Source: Spirosoma fluviale
Lineage (GTDB): Bacteria; Bacteroidota; Bacteroidia; Cytophagales; Spirosomataceae
DNA length: 44,898 nt
Assembly: GCA_945906795.1 (NCBI GenBank)
Contig: CAMDRO010000015.1
Location: 1-44,898 of the forward strand
Reading direction: 5' to 3'
A program made the translations under genes and the position numbers. Under the pieces are notes generated by a model. That model was not told the origin of the DNA, made no database searches, and saw only the letters and a program-made list of their open reading frames with translations. Within the stretch, counting starts at the first letter, position 1. Each line of letters opens with the position of its first letter. Below are positions 1 to 7,239 of this stretch, in pieces.

Positions 1-1014
1 TTTTGAAAAGCGAACCCCAATAAGTCGGATCAACAAGCGACGATCATACAATTTCTCAAAAAGCTCCTGAACCGCAGGAATCAGTCGGTGATCACTGGCC
101 GAAGCAGGAATACTCATTTGCCGAGTATGCGTGTCGAAATTCGAGTACCTCACCTTCACCGTCACACAAGCCGTACATTGCCCAAGCTTACGTAAATCAT
201 ACGCTAATTGCTCCGTCAACGAACCCAAAATACGGCGCAACAAAACTACATCCGTACTATCTTGTTCAAACGTGATTTCCTTCGACAAAGACTTCTGCTC
301 AGAATAAGGAACCACAGGTCTCAAATCAATCCCATTAGCCCGCTCCCAAAGAACAGTTCCCGATTTCCCAAAAGTCTTTTCCAGTATTTTCAAAGGCATC
401 TGACTCAAAGTACCCACATGCACAATGCCCATATTACGTAGCGTTTGAGAAGTAACCGCACCGATCATCGGAATCTTGCCCACCGGCATAGGGGCTAAAA
501 ATGATTTTTCCTGGCCCGCTAATACTTGGAATTCCCCCGCCGGTTTAACATGATTAGTAGCCACTTTTGACACCGTCTTATTGACCGATAGCCCAAAAGA
601 CATTTGCAAACCTATCTCTTTTTTTATCCGATCTCGAAGGTCCTGTGCAAAAGCATAAGAACCAAAAAAACGCTCCATACCCGTCATATCAAGGTAAAAT
701 TCATCAATAGACGCCTTTTCAACCAAAGGCGCTCGGCCCATAATCAGCGAAGTAACCGCCTCCGAATGCTGCGTATATGCATCAAAATCACCCCGCAACA
801 CAATCGCATCCGGGCATAATTTCAACGCCATCTTCATGGGCATAGCCGAACGTACCCCAAAAGCCCGCGTCTCGTAACTACATGCCGCCACCACACCACG
901 GTCAGACATACCACCCACAATGACCGGCTTTCCCACAAGTCGATCGTCTCGAAGTCGCTCCACCGAAACAAAAAAACTGTCCAAATCCATGTGCACAATG
1001 GCGCGTTCCTGCAT
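1..1014 (-). CDS. dinB: DNA polymerase IV (Y-family), 3' end cut by window edge
   Basis: Translesion DNA polymerase that extends past damaged template bases. The reading frame is open from an ATG at 1014 to base 1, giving 338 residues, so only a short C-terminal tail is missing. The first catalytic acidic motif is seen at residues 9-15 (MDLDSFF) and the second at 102-109 (SIDEFYLD), with Asp104 and Glu105 as the expected metal ligand and catalytic pair. The palm, fingers and little-finger regions follow in normal order. It is transcribed away from a LexA/CI-like repressor gene at 1123, which suggests damage-inducible control. In many bacteria such a gene is followed by a second repair polymerase gene, but that would lie outside this window. 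The family call is firm; assignment as dinB rather than another Y-family member is likely. Confidence 0.93.
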   Translation of the reverse strand, partial: MQERAIVHMDLDSFFVSVERLRDDRLVGKPVIVGGMSDRGVVAACSYETRAFGVRSAMPMKMALKLCPDAIVLRGDFDAYTQHSEAVTSLIMGRAPLVEKASIDEFYLDMTGMERFFGSYAFAQDLRDRIKKEIGLQMSFGLSVNKTVSKVATNHVKPAGEFQVLAGQEKSFLAPMPVGKIPMIGAVTSQTLRNMGIVHVGTLSQMPLKILEKTFGKSGTVLWERANGIDLRPVVPYSEQKSLSKEITFEQDSTDVVLLRRILGSLTEQLAYDLRKLGQCTACVTVKVRYSNFDTHTRQMSIPASASDHRLIPAVQELFEKLYDRRLLIRLIGVRFSK

Positions 1015-1083
1015 AAAATTGGTAGATATTTGGGTAATCTGAATACCTTTCGTAACTTCGGAAAGATTATAAACAAAATTCAG

Positions 1084-1380
1084 CTACGAATTTTATCCAT
1101 TTTAGTTTAATAAGCAAATCTTATGAGTACTTTTTTTAGCCAAAATCTACGTTTTTTACGTAGCAAAATGTCGGAGAAAACTTCGCAAGAAAAACTAGCT
1201 GAATTACTGAAGATTAAGAAGCCCACCTTAGGCTCCTATGAGTCCGGAAGAGCTGAGCCTAAATATAGCGATTTGATCTTATTAGCTCAGTTTTTCAACG
1301 TTGAAGTGGACGAATTACTCAAAGAAGATTTAGCTAAAAGAATACCCGGATTAGCGAATAAGCCTAAGCTACGAATTTTA
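1084..1380 (+). repeat. Three direct copies of CTACGWWTTTTA, possible repressor operator
   Basis: The 12-mer CTACG(A/T)(A/T)TTTTA occurs at 1084-1095, 1147-1158 and 1369-1380. The first and third share a longer exact 14-mer, AGCTACGAATTTTA (1082-1095 and 1367-1380). The second forms part of a perfect inverted repeat, CTACGT-TTTTT-ACGTAG (1147-1163). The first two copies are 63 bp apart, about six helical turns, and flank the candidate dinB promoter. Operator function is an inference. Confidence 0.45.
1113..1144 (-). promoter_or_regulatory. Candidate dinB promoter
   Basis: Read on the minus strand, TTTG (1144-1141) is followed after 20 bases by AAGATTTG (1120-1113). This matches the Bacteroidota consensus TTTG-N20-TAnnTTTG with one mismatch. 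It predicts a start near 1106 and a leader of about 90 nt before the dinB ATG. The -33 element lies inside the first codons of the divergent repressor gene, so repressor binding there could block both genes. Confidence 0.4.
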
Positions 1381-1824
1381 GCCACTACGGTAGATTCGAA
1401 TAACGAAGAGAATATCGAGATGGTGCCTATCAAGGCTTTGGCCGGTTATACCGCCTCATATGATGACCTAGAATTCATCCAAGAACTGCCTACATTCCAA
1501 GTCCCTTTTCTACCCCGTGATAAAAAGTACCGCGTCTTCCCGATCAAGGGTGAGTCGATGTTACCCCTAAAACCCGACTCCCTCGTATTCGCCGAATATG
1601 TGGAGGATTGGAAATCCATCAAAGATGATACGATATGCATCGTAGTCACGAAAGAAGAAGGGGTTGTTTTGAAAAAAATCATCAATCACCTAGAAGCCAA
1701 AAGCATTCTGATTTTAAAATCGACCAATCCCATATACGACCCATACCCGATCTTAGGAGCTGAAATCCAAGAAATATGGAAATTTGCGGGATATTTTCAT
1801 AGCGATTTTCCTACAAATGAGTAA
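1123..1824 (+). CDS. LexA/CI-like repressor: XRE helix-turn-helix plus S24 self-cleaving domain
   Basis: Transcriptional repressor that is expected to inactivate itself when RecA filaments form on damaged DNA. Residues 5-65 form an XRE-type helix-turn-helix (LKIKKPTLGSYESGRAEP). Residues 100-225 form an S24/LexA peptidase domain: an Ala107-Gly108 cleavage site in IKALAGY, the nucleophile Ser145 in KGESM and the general base Lys184 in VVLKKI. The whole catalytic set is intact. At 233 residues it is close to phage CI-type repressors. The architecture (XRE rather than the LexA winged helix) is common in Bacteroidota that lack a classical LexA. Its divergent position next to dinB suggests it controls that gene and itself. 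It could also be a relic of a prophage repressor, but no phage genes are nearby. Confidence 0.85.
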   Translation: MSTFFSQNLRFLRSKMSEKTSQEKLAELLKIKKPTLGSYESGRAEPKYSDLILLAQFFNVEVDELLKEDLAKRIPGLANKPKLRILATTVDSNNEENIEMVPIKALAGYTASYDDLEFIQELPTFQVPFLPRDKKYRVFPIKGESMLPLKPDSLVFAEYVEDWKSIKDDTICIVVTKEEGVVLKKIINHLEAKSILILKSTNPIYDPYPILGAEIQEIWKFAGYFHSDFPTNE

Positions 1825-1918
1825 ACCAAAGTCTGTAGCATATATCTCTCAGCTAAAAATACGCGAGTGATAAACGGCTTTGAACTCAAGTATCGCGCCT
1901 ATACATTACCCCAAAATC

Positions 1919-4033
1919 ATGTCCAAGCTATTTTCCAAAATATCGACTGCGCTTCAAATCAGCGAAAATCAAGTACGAAAAACCATCGCTTTACTAGACG
2001 AGGGGGCTACAATACCTTTTATTTCCCGCTATCGCAAAGAAATGACAGGAAGTTTGGATGAAGTCCAGGTAGCTGCTATTCGTGATTTAAGGGACCAGTA
2101 TGTGGAATTAGAAAAACGGCGTGAAGCTATTCTGAAATCCTTGCTAGAGCTAGAAAAACTGAACCCGGAATTAGAGAAGGCCGTACGAGCGGCTGAAACA
2201 TTGTCCAAACTAGAAGATATCTATTTGCCCTATAAACCTAAACGTAAAACTCGTGCGATGGCTGCCCGTGAAAAAGGCTTGCAGGAACTGGCTGATAAAT
2301 TATACCAACAAGGCCTTGTTTCCCCCCAAGAATTAGCGGTTAATTACCTAGAACAGGTGTCGAACATCGATGAAGCTCTTGCCGGAGCCCGGGATATTTT
2401 GGCTGAAGAAATGATGGAAACAATGGAAGCTAGAGAAGAAGCAAGGAATTTATTTACTCGAAAAACGACCGTAAAGTCAAGCATCGCCAAAGGAAAACAA
2501 GAAGCAGGCATTAAATACAAAGACTATTTCGATTGGTCTGAATCCCTCGCACAGGCACCCTCCCATCGAATTTTAGCTTTATTTAGAGGAGAAAATGAAG
2601 GTTTTTTAAATCTAAACTTATTGGGGCCCGACGAAGAAGTCCTAACCAAACTGGAGCGCAGGTTCATCACAGGAAATAATGCTTGTGCCAAGCAAGTGGA
2701 AATGGCCATTCAAGATGGCTATAAGCGCTTATTGATGCCAGCCATGGAAACGGAAGTTCGAGCTGAAGCTAAAAAACGCGCCGATGAGAACGCGATCCGG
2801 GTATTTGCTGAAAATAGTAGGCAATTACTTTTAGCTGCTCCCTTAGGCCAAAAACGTGTTTTGGCACTTGATCCTGGATTTAGAACAGGATGCAAAGTCG
2901 TGTGCCTGGACGAGCAAGGTAGCTTATTGGCCAATACAGCCGTTTACCCACACACAGGTCCAGGACAAGCTTCCGAGGCGGCTGAAACCATTAAAGATTG
3001 GGTGAAAAAATACCAAATTCAGGCCATTGCTATTGGGAATGGAACAGCAGGAAGAGAAACGGAAACTTTTGTTCGCAACTTACATATGGACGGCATCCAT
3101 ATTATTATGGTGAACGAAAGCGGCGCTTCCATCTATTCTGCCTCTGAAGTCGCAAGAGATGAATTTCCAGATAAAGATGTGACCGTTCGAGGCGCTATTT
3201 CCATCGGCCGCAGACTGATGGACCCGCTAGCTGAGTTAGTGAAAATTGACGCAAAATCGATTGGCGTAGGCCAATACCAGCATGATGTAGATCAAAAGAA
3301 ATTACAAGCTTCTTTGGACGACACGGTGGTCTCATGTGTCAATTTAGTTGGCGTGGAACTTAACACCGCCTCCAAACAAATTTTATCTTACGTATCAGGC
3401 CTAGGTCCCCAGCTCGCACAAAATATTATTGATTACCGGACAAAAAATGGTCCCTTTGTCAAGCGTTCTGACCTTAAAAAGGTGACAAGATTAGGAGAAA
3501 AGGCATTTGAGCAAGCAGCCGCTTTTTTGCGCATTCGACATGCTAAAAATCCACTCGACGCCAGTGCCGTTCATCCTGAGCGCTATGAATTGGTAGAAAA
3601 GATGGCCAAAGATTTACATTGTAAAGTCGCCGATCTTTTGGCAGAGGAATCGCTGCGAAAGCAAATTCAACTAAGTCAATATGTAACAGCGGATGTGGGC
3701 ATGCCCACATTAACCGATATTATTTCTGAATTGGCAAAACCAGGCCTCGACCCGCGTGAAAAGTTTGAGGCATTTGAGTTTGCCGATGGGGTGAATAACA
3801 TCAAAGATTTACGTGTTGGCATGACTTTGCCAGGAATTGTAACCAACATTACCAATTTTGGCGCATTTGTGGATATTGGAGTGCATCAAGATGGTTTGGT
3901 ACACGTAAGCCAACTAGCCGACAAGTTTGTCAAGGACCCTAATGAAGTGGTGAAAGTATCTCAAAAGGTGATGGTGCGCGTCACCGAAGTGGATGAAGCA
4001 AGAAAGAGAATTGCCCTAAGTATGAAGAGCTGA
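1919..4033 (+). CDS. tex: Tex-family RNA-binding transcription accessory protein
   Basis: Nucleic-acid-binding protein of the Tex/Spt6-like family, linked in other bacteria to transcription and toxin gene expression. The order of domains is the N-terminal helical Tex domain, a YqgF/RNase H-like domain near residue 313 (VLALDPGFRTGCKVV), helix-hairpin-helix repeats around 485-550, and a C-terminal S1 domain (GIVTNITNFGAFVDIG). I chose the ATG at 1919, giving 704 residues, because the protein then starts MSKLFSKISTALQ just ahead of the conserved domain. An in-frame ATG at 1880 would add 13 residues of no family likeness. It lies 94 bases after the repressor gene and could have its own promoter. 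Full length, no missing parts. Confidence 0.93.
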   Translation: MSKLFSKISTALQISENQVRKTIALLDEGATIPFISRYRKEMTGSLDEVQVAAIRDLRDQYVELEKRREAILKSLLELEKLNPELEKAVRAAETLSKLEDIYLPYKPKRKTRAMAAREKGLQELADKLYQQGLVSPQELAVNYLEQVSNIDEALAGARDILAEEMMETMEAREEARNLFTRKTTVKSSIAKGKQEAGIKYKDYFDWSESLAQAPSHRILALFRGENEGFLNLNLLGPDEEVLTKLERRFITGNNACAKQVEMAIQDGYKRLLMPAMETEVRAEAKKRADENAIRVFAENSRQLLLAAPLGQKRVLALDPGFRTGCKVVCLDEQGSLLANTAVYPHTGPGQASEAAETIKDWVKKYQIQAIAIGNGTAGRETETFVRNLHMDGIHIIMVNESGASIYSASEVARDEFPDKDVTVRGAISIGRRLMDPLAELVKIDAKSIGVGQYQHDVDQKKLQASLDDTVVSCVNLVGVELNTASKQILSYVSGLGPQLAQNIIDYRTKNGPFVKRSDLKKVTRLGEKAFEQAAAFLRIRHAKNPLDASAVHPERYELVEKMAKDLHCKVADLLAEESLRKQIQLSQYVTADVGMPTLTDIISELAKPGLDPREKFEAFEFADGVNNIKDLRVGMTLPGIVTNITNFGAFVDIGVHQDGLVHVSQLADKFVKDPNEVVKVSQKVMVRVTEVDEARKRIALSMKS

Positions 4034-4088
4034 TACCTAGAAAAAGCTATTCGAACTAATTGAAAATTGCTTTGAAAAAGAGTTTTGA

Positions 4089-4140
4089 TACCGAAGAACC
4101 ATTGCCTGCACCACGAAGGTGCAAACCTTATTCTCCGGTA
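4089..4140. other. Nested inverted repeats between tex and the metal-binding gene
   Basis: The outer arms TACCGAAGAA (4089-4098) and TTCTCCGGTA (4131-4140) pair with one mismatch. The inner arms TGCACC (4107-4112) and GGTGCA (4118-4123) pair perfectly around a 5-base loop. The element sits between two convergent genes, so a role in ending transcription is possible, but neither strand has a run of T after the stem. It could equally fold as a cruciform or an RNA 3' end structure. Confidence 0.4.
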
Positions 4141-4157
4141 CCACAAATCTTGACATT

Positions 4158-4370
4158 TTACTTTTTAACTAATTTCAATTCCATTGTGCACTCAGGACAT
4201 TTGCCTTTTTTGGCATAGGTTTTAGTGCCCTCACACTTCATTGGACACTGATAAACTTCTTTTTTGTCCGCTGCTGTTTCCTTTTTTTCAACTTTCGTTG
4301 CTTCTTGCTGTTGAGCCATCGCTCCAAACATTCCAGCCATCAAAGTGGCCATTAACATCATTTTTTTCAT
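4158..4370 (-). CDS. Small secreted heavy-metal-binding domain protein
   Basis: A 70-residue protein with an N-terminal signal peptide (residues 1-19, ending AMA) followed by a Lys/Glu linker and a heavy-metal-binding domain. The metal ligands visible are Cys42 and Cys46 (YQCPMKC) and Cys58 and Cys61 (GKCPECTMEL), which fits the YxCPM...GxCPxCxM pattern found in copper ATPase N-termini and CusB-like proteins. It is the last gene of the minus-strand cluster, 22 bases after the TonB receptor stop, so it is probably co-transcribed. A periplasmic metal carrier or buffer is the likely role; the metal, perhaps copper, is inferred only from the family. Confidence 0.8.
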   Translation of the reverse strand: MKKMMLMATLMAGMFGAMAQQQEATKVEKKETAADKKEVYQCPMKCEGTKTYAKKGKCPECTMELKLVKK

Positions 4371-4392
4371 ATCGAATTTATTTTTTATTGGT

Positions 4393-6612
4393 TTATTTTA
4401 TTTTAAATCGTATTCCTGAATAAATCATTCGGCCGACAATAGGCCCCCAAACCATAGTTGCATCAAAATAACGGCTAAATGGGTCTGATGCATTCATCAA
4501 AGGACTTGTTTGCGTAAAATTACTTAGATTTTCTCCACCAACATACCACTCCCATTTTTTAAATTGCCTAGTCACCTGTGCATAGATCGTTGAAAAAGCC
4601 GGAGCCATTTTCACGGGTGAATTCAACTCATGCGTGTGCCCAGCAGTTGCATTGGGAATACGCCTTTCTCCATTCCATTGCCAAGTTAAATCAAATTTCC
4701 ATTTTGACATAGCAGTCTCATAACCCAAATTTAGTAACACTCGTTCCCTATTCACAAAAGGTTTGGCTAAACGGCTCAAGCTGCCATTGGAACTCAAATA
4801 ATCCGATTGGACATCTTGCCAGCGGTAAGCTGCCTTAAGTTCAAAACGCTTAAATGGACTATAATTAAATTCCAATTGTACGCTATTCGCAAAGGAAACA
4901 CCTGGACTTGAATACATGCGAATCGATCCTGATGTCTCCATATCCACGATCCATTGTTGTTCAAAATCCGTTTTATACGCATCTAACACAAAATTTGCTT
5001 TTCTTGAACCTATCATCATATTTTTGGTCAATGAAAAGCCATAATTCCAAGATTTTTCCAAGGGACTCAAAGGCCCTAACAGTTGTATTCTTCGCCCATT
5101 AGCTAAAAAACCCATATTTTCTGCGATCGGATTCACGCGACGCCAACCTTTTCCTGCAGACAATCTAAAAATCCAATCAGATGAAATATCCCACTTAACG
5201 TGCATCCTAGGTGTCCATTGAGTCCCTAATTGATTGTGAAAGTCAATTCGTTGGCCCACAACTAACATCAATACATTGGGAACCGTTAAGGCATATTCTC
5301 CAAAAAAACCGGGAACAATTTCAGTTCGCGCATAAACTGAGTCAATATACGATTCTTGATATGAATCATACAAAAAACTAGCACCCGCTTTCCAGCCATG
5401 GTTGGTGTTTCCGATGATGGACTGATAAATCAAGTTTCCATACATGCTTTGCTCCCTCCCTCGGTAATTTTTATAGGCAAAATAAGAATCATTTTCATGT
5501 TGGTTTGCCTGCAAAATTAAGCCCAAACCCTTCCAAGGCTTCGATTGGAATAGTCGGGCTATTTTAGAAAAGGCTTCCCAACGAGAAGTCTTGCTTCCAA
5601 AACCATATACTAAATAGCGATTGGAAGATTGATCTTCAAAATTCAATTGCCCAGCCACCCTGTTTTCATGCAAATAACTTGCCCCCCACTGAACAATCCA
5701 TTGATCTGTGGCATACTTCCAGCGATTTAAAACATTGGTAAACGTAAAAAGTGGCTGATCCATAAAACCATCTTGATTCCCATCGGTTCTTGCTGCTTGT
5801 TGAGAAAAATGGGTAAAAACACCCATAGAAAGCTTTTCATTAAACCGATATGCCGCTTGTTGGTTTATTTCATATCGACCCTGAGAATTCACATAGGTAT
5901 TTAAAAAATAGGCCTCGGAAGTATCGGGTTTAGCCAACTCAATATTGATTCCTCCCGTCATGGATTCATAGCCATTGGCCACCGAACTAACCCCCTTACT
6001 TAAATCAATGGATTTAATCCAAGTTCCAGGTAAATAGCTCAGTCCATAAGTGGATTTCAAACCCCGAATGGATGGCATATTTTCAAGGTTTGTCTGGACA
6101 TAATTACCAGATAAGCCCAATAATTGGATTTGCTTCGCCCCAGTTACCCCATCCGTAAAATTAACCGATACACTTGCATTCGTCTCAAAACTTTCGGACA
6201 AATTGCAGCATGCCGCTTTCGCTAAAGTCTTCATCGTCAAAACCTCCCTTTGAAGTAAAGACATGTTGTCTTGTTGGCCCGGATTTGCCAAAACCCTAAC
6301 TTCATACAGTTCATTGGTTTTTGCCCATAAATGAATGTGCTGAAAGGCAGACTTTTCAACCCAAACTGAATCAGTTTGAAATCCAACGTAAGAAGTAACA
6401 AGCCAACCCGGAAATTTACTGGCTGGCATTTTAAATATACCACCTGTTGTTGTGAGCACAGCGGCTTTTGTGGGCCTATAAACCACAGAAGCACCAATGA
6501 GATCTTCCATATTTCCGGCAGAATCTAAGCTCATCACACGTCCCGTGATTTCTTGGCCCCACAATCCAAAAGGCGCAAACAATACTATATAAATAATTAA
6601 TTTCTTGTACAT
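4393..6612 (-). CDS. TonB-dependent outer-membrane receptor, probably metal-linked
   Basis: Outer-membrane active transporter of 739 residues. It has a signal peptide (1-19), a carboxypeptidase-regulatory-like domain (about 21-105), a plug domain ending near 228 (SVANGYESMTGGINIELAK), and a long beta-barrel ending in an aromatic-rich strand (MIYSGIRFKIK). The plug carries a Cys135-Cys136 pair in AKAACCNLSESFETN, a signature of a receptor group often found with copper-handling genes in Bacteroidota. Its neighbours, a Cys-rich small protein upstream and a heavy-metal-binding protein downstream, point the same way. The substrate may be free or chelated copper, but the sequence does not prove it. 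An array of palindromes lies directly upstream. Confidence 0.9.
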   Translation of the reverse strand: MYKKLIIYIVLFAPFGLWGQEITGRVMSLDSAGNMEDLIGASVVYRPTKAAVLTTTGGIFKMPASKFPGWLVTSYVGFQTDSVWVEKSAFQHIHLWAKTNELYEVRVLANPGQQDNMSLLQREVLTMKTLAKAACCNLSESFETNASVSVNFTDGVTGAKQIQLLGLSGNYVQTNLENMPSIRGLKSTYGLSYLPGTWIKSIDLSKGVSSVANGYESMTGGINIELAKPDTSEAYFLNTYVNSQGRYEINQQAAYRFNEKLSMGVFTHFSQQAARTDGNQDGFMDQPLFTFTNVLNRWKYATDQWIVQWGASYLHENRVAGQLNFEDQSSNRYLVYGFGSKTSRWEAFSKIARLFQSKPWKGLGLILQANQHENDSYFAYKNYRGREQSMYGNLIYQSIIGNTNHGWKAGASFLYDSYQESYIDSVYARTEIVPGFFGEYALTVPNVLMLVVGQRIDFHNQLGTQWTPRMHVKWDISSDWIFRLSAGKGWRRVNPIAENMGFLANGRRIQLLGPLSPLEKSWNYGFSLTKNMMIGSRKANFVLDAYKTDFEQQWIVDMETSGSIRMYSSPGVSFANSVQLEFNYSPFKRFELKAAYRWQDVQSDYLSSNGSLSRLAKPFVNRERVLLNLGYETAMSKWKFDLTWQWNGERRIPNATAGHTHELNSPVKMAPAFSTIYAQVTRQFKKWEWYVGGENLSNFTQTSPLMNASDPFSRYFDATMVWGPIVGRMIYSGIRFKIK

Positions 6613-6634
6613 GTAAATTTGATGATTGAGTTAT

Positions 6635-6707
6635 AAGAAAGACTCGAAAAAATTTGAGTAAAAAGAAAGACTCAAAAAATTTGAGAAATACGAAAAACTC
6701 AAAAAAT
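6635..6707. repeat. Array of three palindromic repeats ahead of the TonB receptor
   Basis: Three units with a period of 27-28 bp fill the gap between two minus-strand genes. Unit 1 has CTCGAAAAAATTTGAG at 6643-6658. Unit 2 has CTCAAAAAATTTGAG at 6671-6685, a perfect 6-bp inverted repeat with a 3-base centre. Unit 3 has a half site, CTCAAAAAAT, at 6698-6707. Units 1 and 2 also share the preceding AAGAAAGA. Palindromes at regular spacing suggest a regulator binding site, for example for a metal sensor; as RNA the stems are weak and AU-rich. Confidence 0.5.
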
Positions 6708-7132
6708 CAAATTAAATATACTTGCAAAGTAGCTAAACGCGTACTTAGCGGAGGAGGCGAATGATTTGAATAATAAAAACTTAATTTTCTAAAGGCTCTT
6801 GACCCACTCCATTCCAAGGAAGTCAAAGAAGGGAACGTCAAAACAGCACCCGCTAAATCATGCTTTTGAATTTTATTACCTGTCTGATCAAAATTAAATT
6901 TTAATGCATATTGATCATAAGAACAACATTTGGCTCGACTCAACAAAGAAGTGTTGCGCTGATTTGATTGCGATTTAGCGTTTTTTGAACAGCAAGAAAT
7001 CGCCTTATCCAGGGAATACTTTTTAATGCCCGTAAAAAGACAAGTCGATTGAGTGAATGAAATACCTAAATTCCCTACTAAAAAGTAGGTAGCTAAATAG
7101 ACCAAAAAAAAGCGCTTGACTGCTGATTTCAT
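6707..7132 (-). CDS. Small secreted Cys-rich protein (HYC_CC_PP-like)
   Basis: A 141-residue protein with a signal peptide or N-terminal membrane helix (residues 8-25). It carries Cys31, a Cys47-Cys48 pair, a Cys69-Cys70 pair and a Pro126-Pro128 run. This matches the layout of the small HYC_CC_PP family that sits next to TonB receptors in Bacteroidota. The usual His-Tyr-Cys motif reads Ser-Thr-Cys here (FTQSTC). It is the first gene of the cluster, 94 bases before the receptor. A perfect -7 element, TAAATTTG, lies on the minus strand at 7157-7150 just before the start, without a clear -33 box. The function of the family is unknown; metal binding through the cysteines is plausible. Family membership is my recollection of the pattern, not a search. 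Confidence 0.65.
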   Translation of the reverse strand: MKSAVKRFFLVYLATYFLVGNLGISFTQSTCLFTGIKKYSLDKAISCCSKNAKSQSNQRNTSLLSRAKCCSYDQYALKFNFDQTGNKIQKHDLAGAVLTFPSLTSLEWSGSRAFRKLSFYYSNHSPPPLSTRLATLQVYLI

Positions 7133-7239
7133 CTTGAAAAATAATTGGACAAATTTACGAATTTTATAGATACCATATTGAAAGGGGGAAAATAATGTGC
7201 ATTTGGTTTAAATTATTTAATTTGCATCAATTATTTACT

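Noticed and set aside
208-1076. Three small open frames, two on plus and one on minus in another frame, within the first kilobase
   Set aside because: They lie over dinB, which has clear motifs in its own frame.
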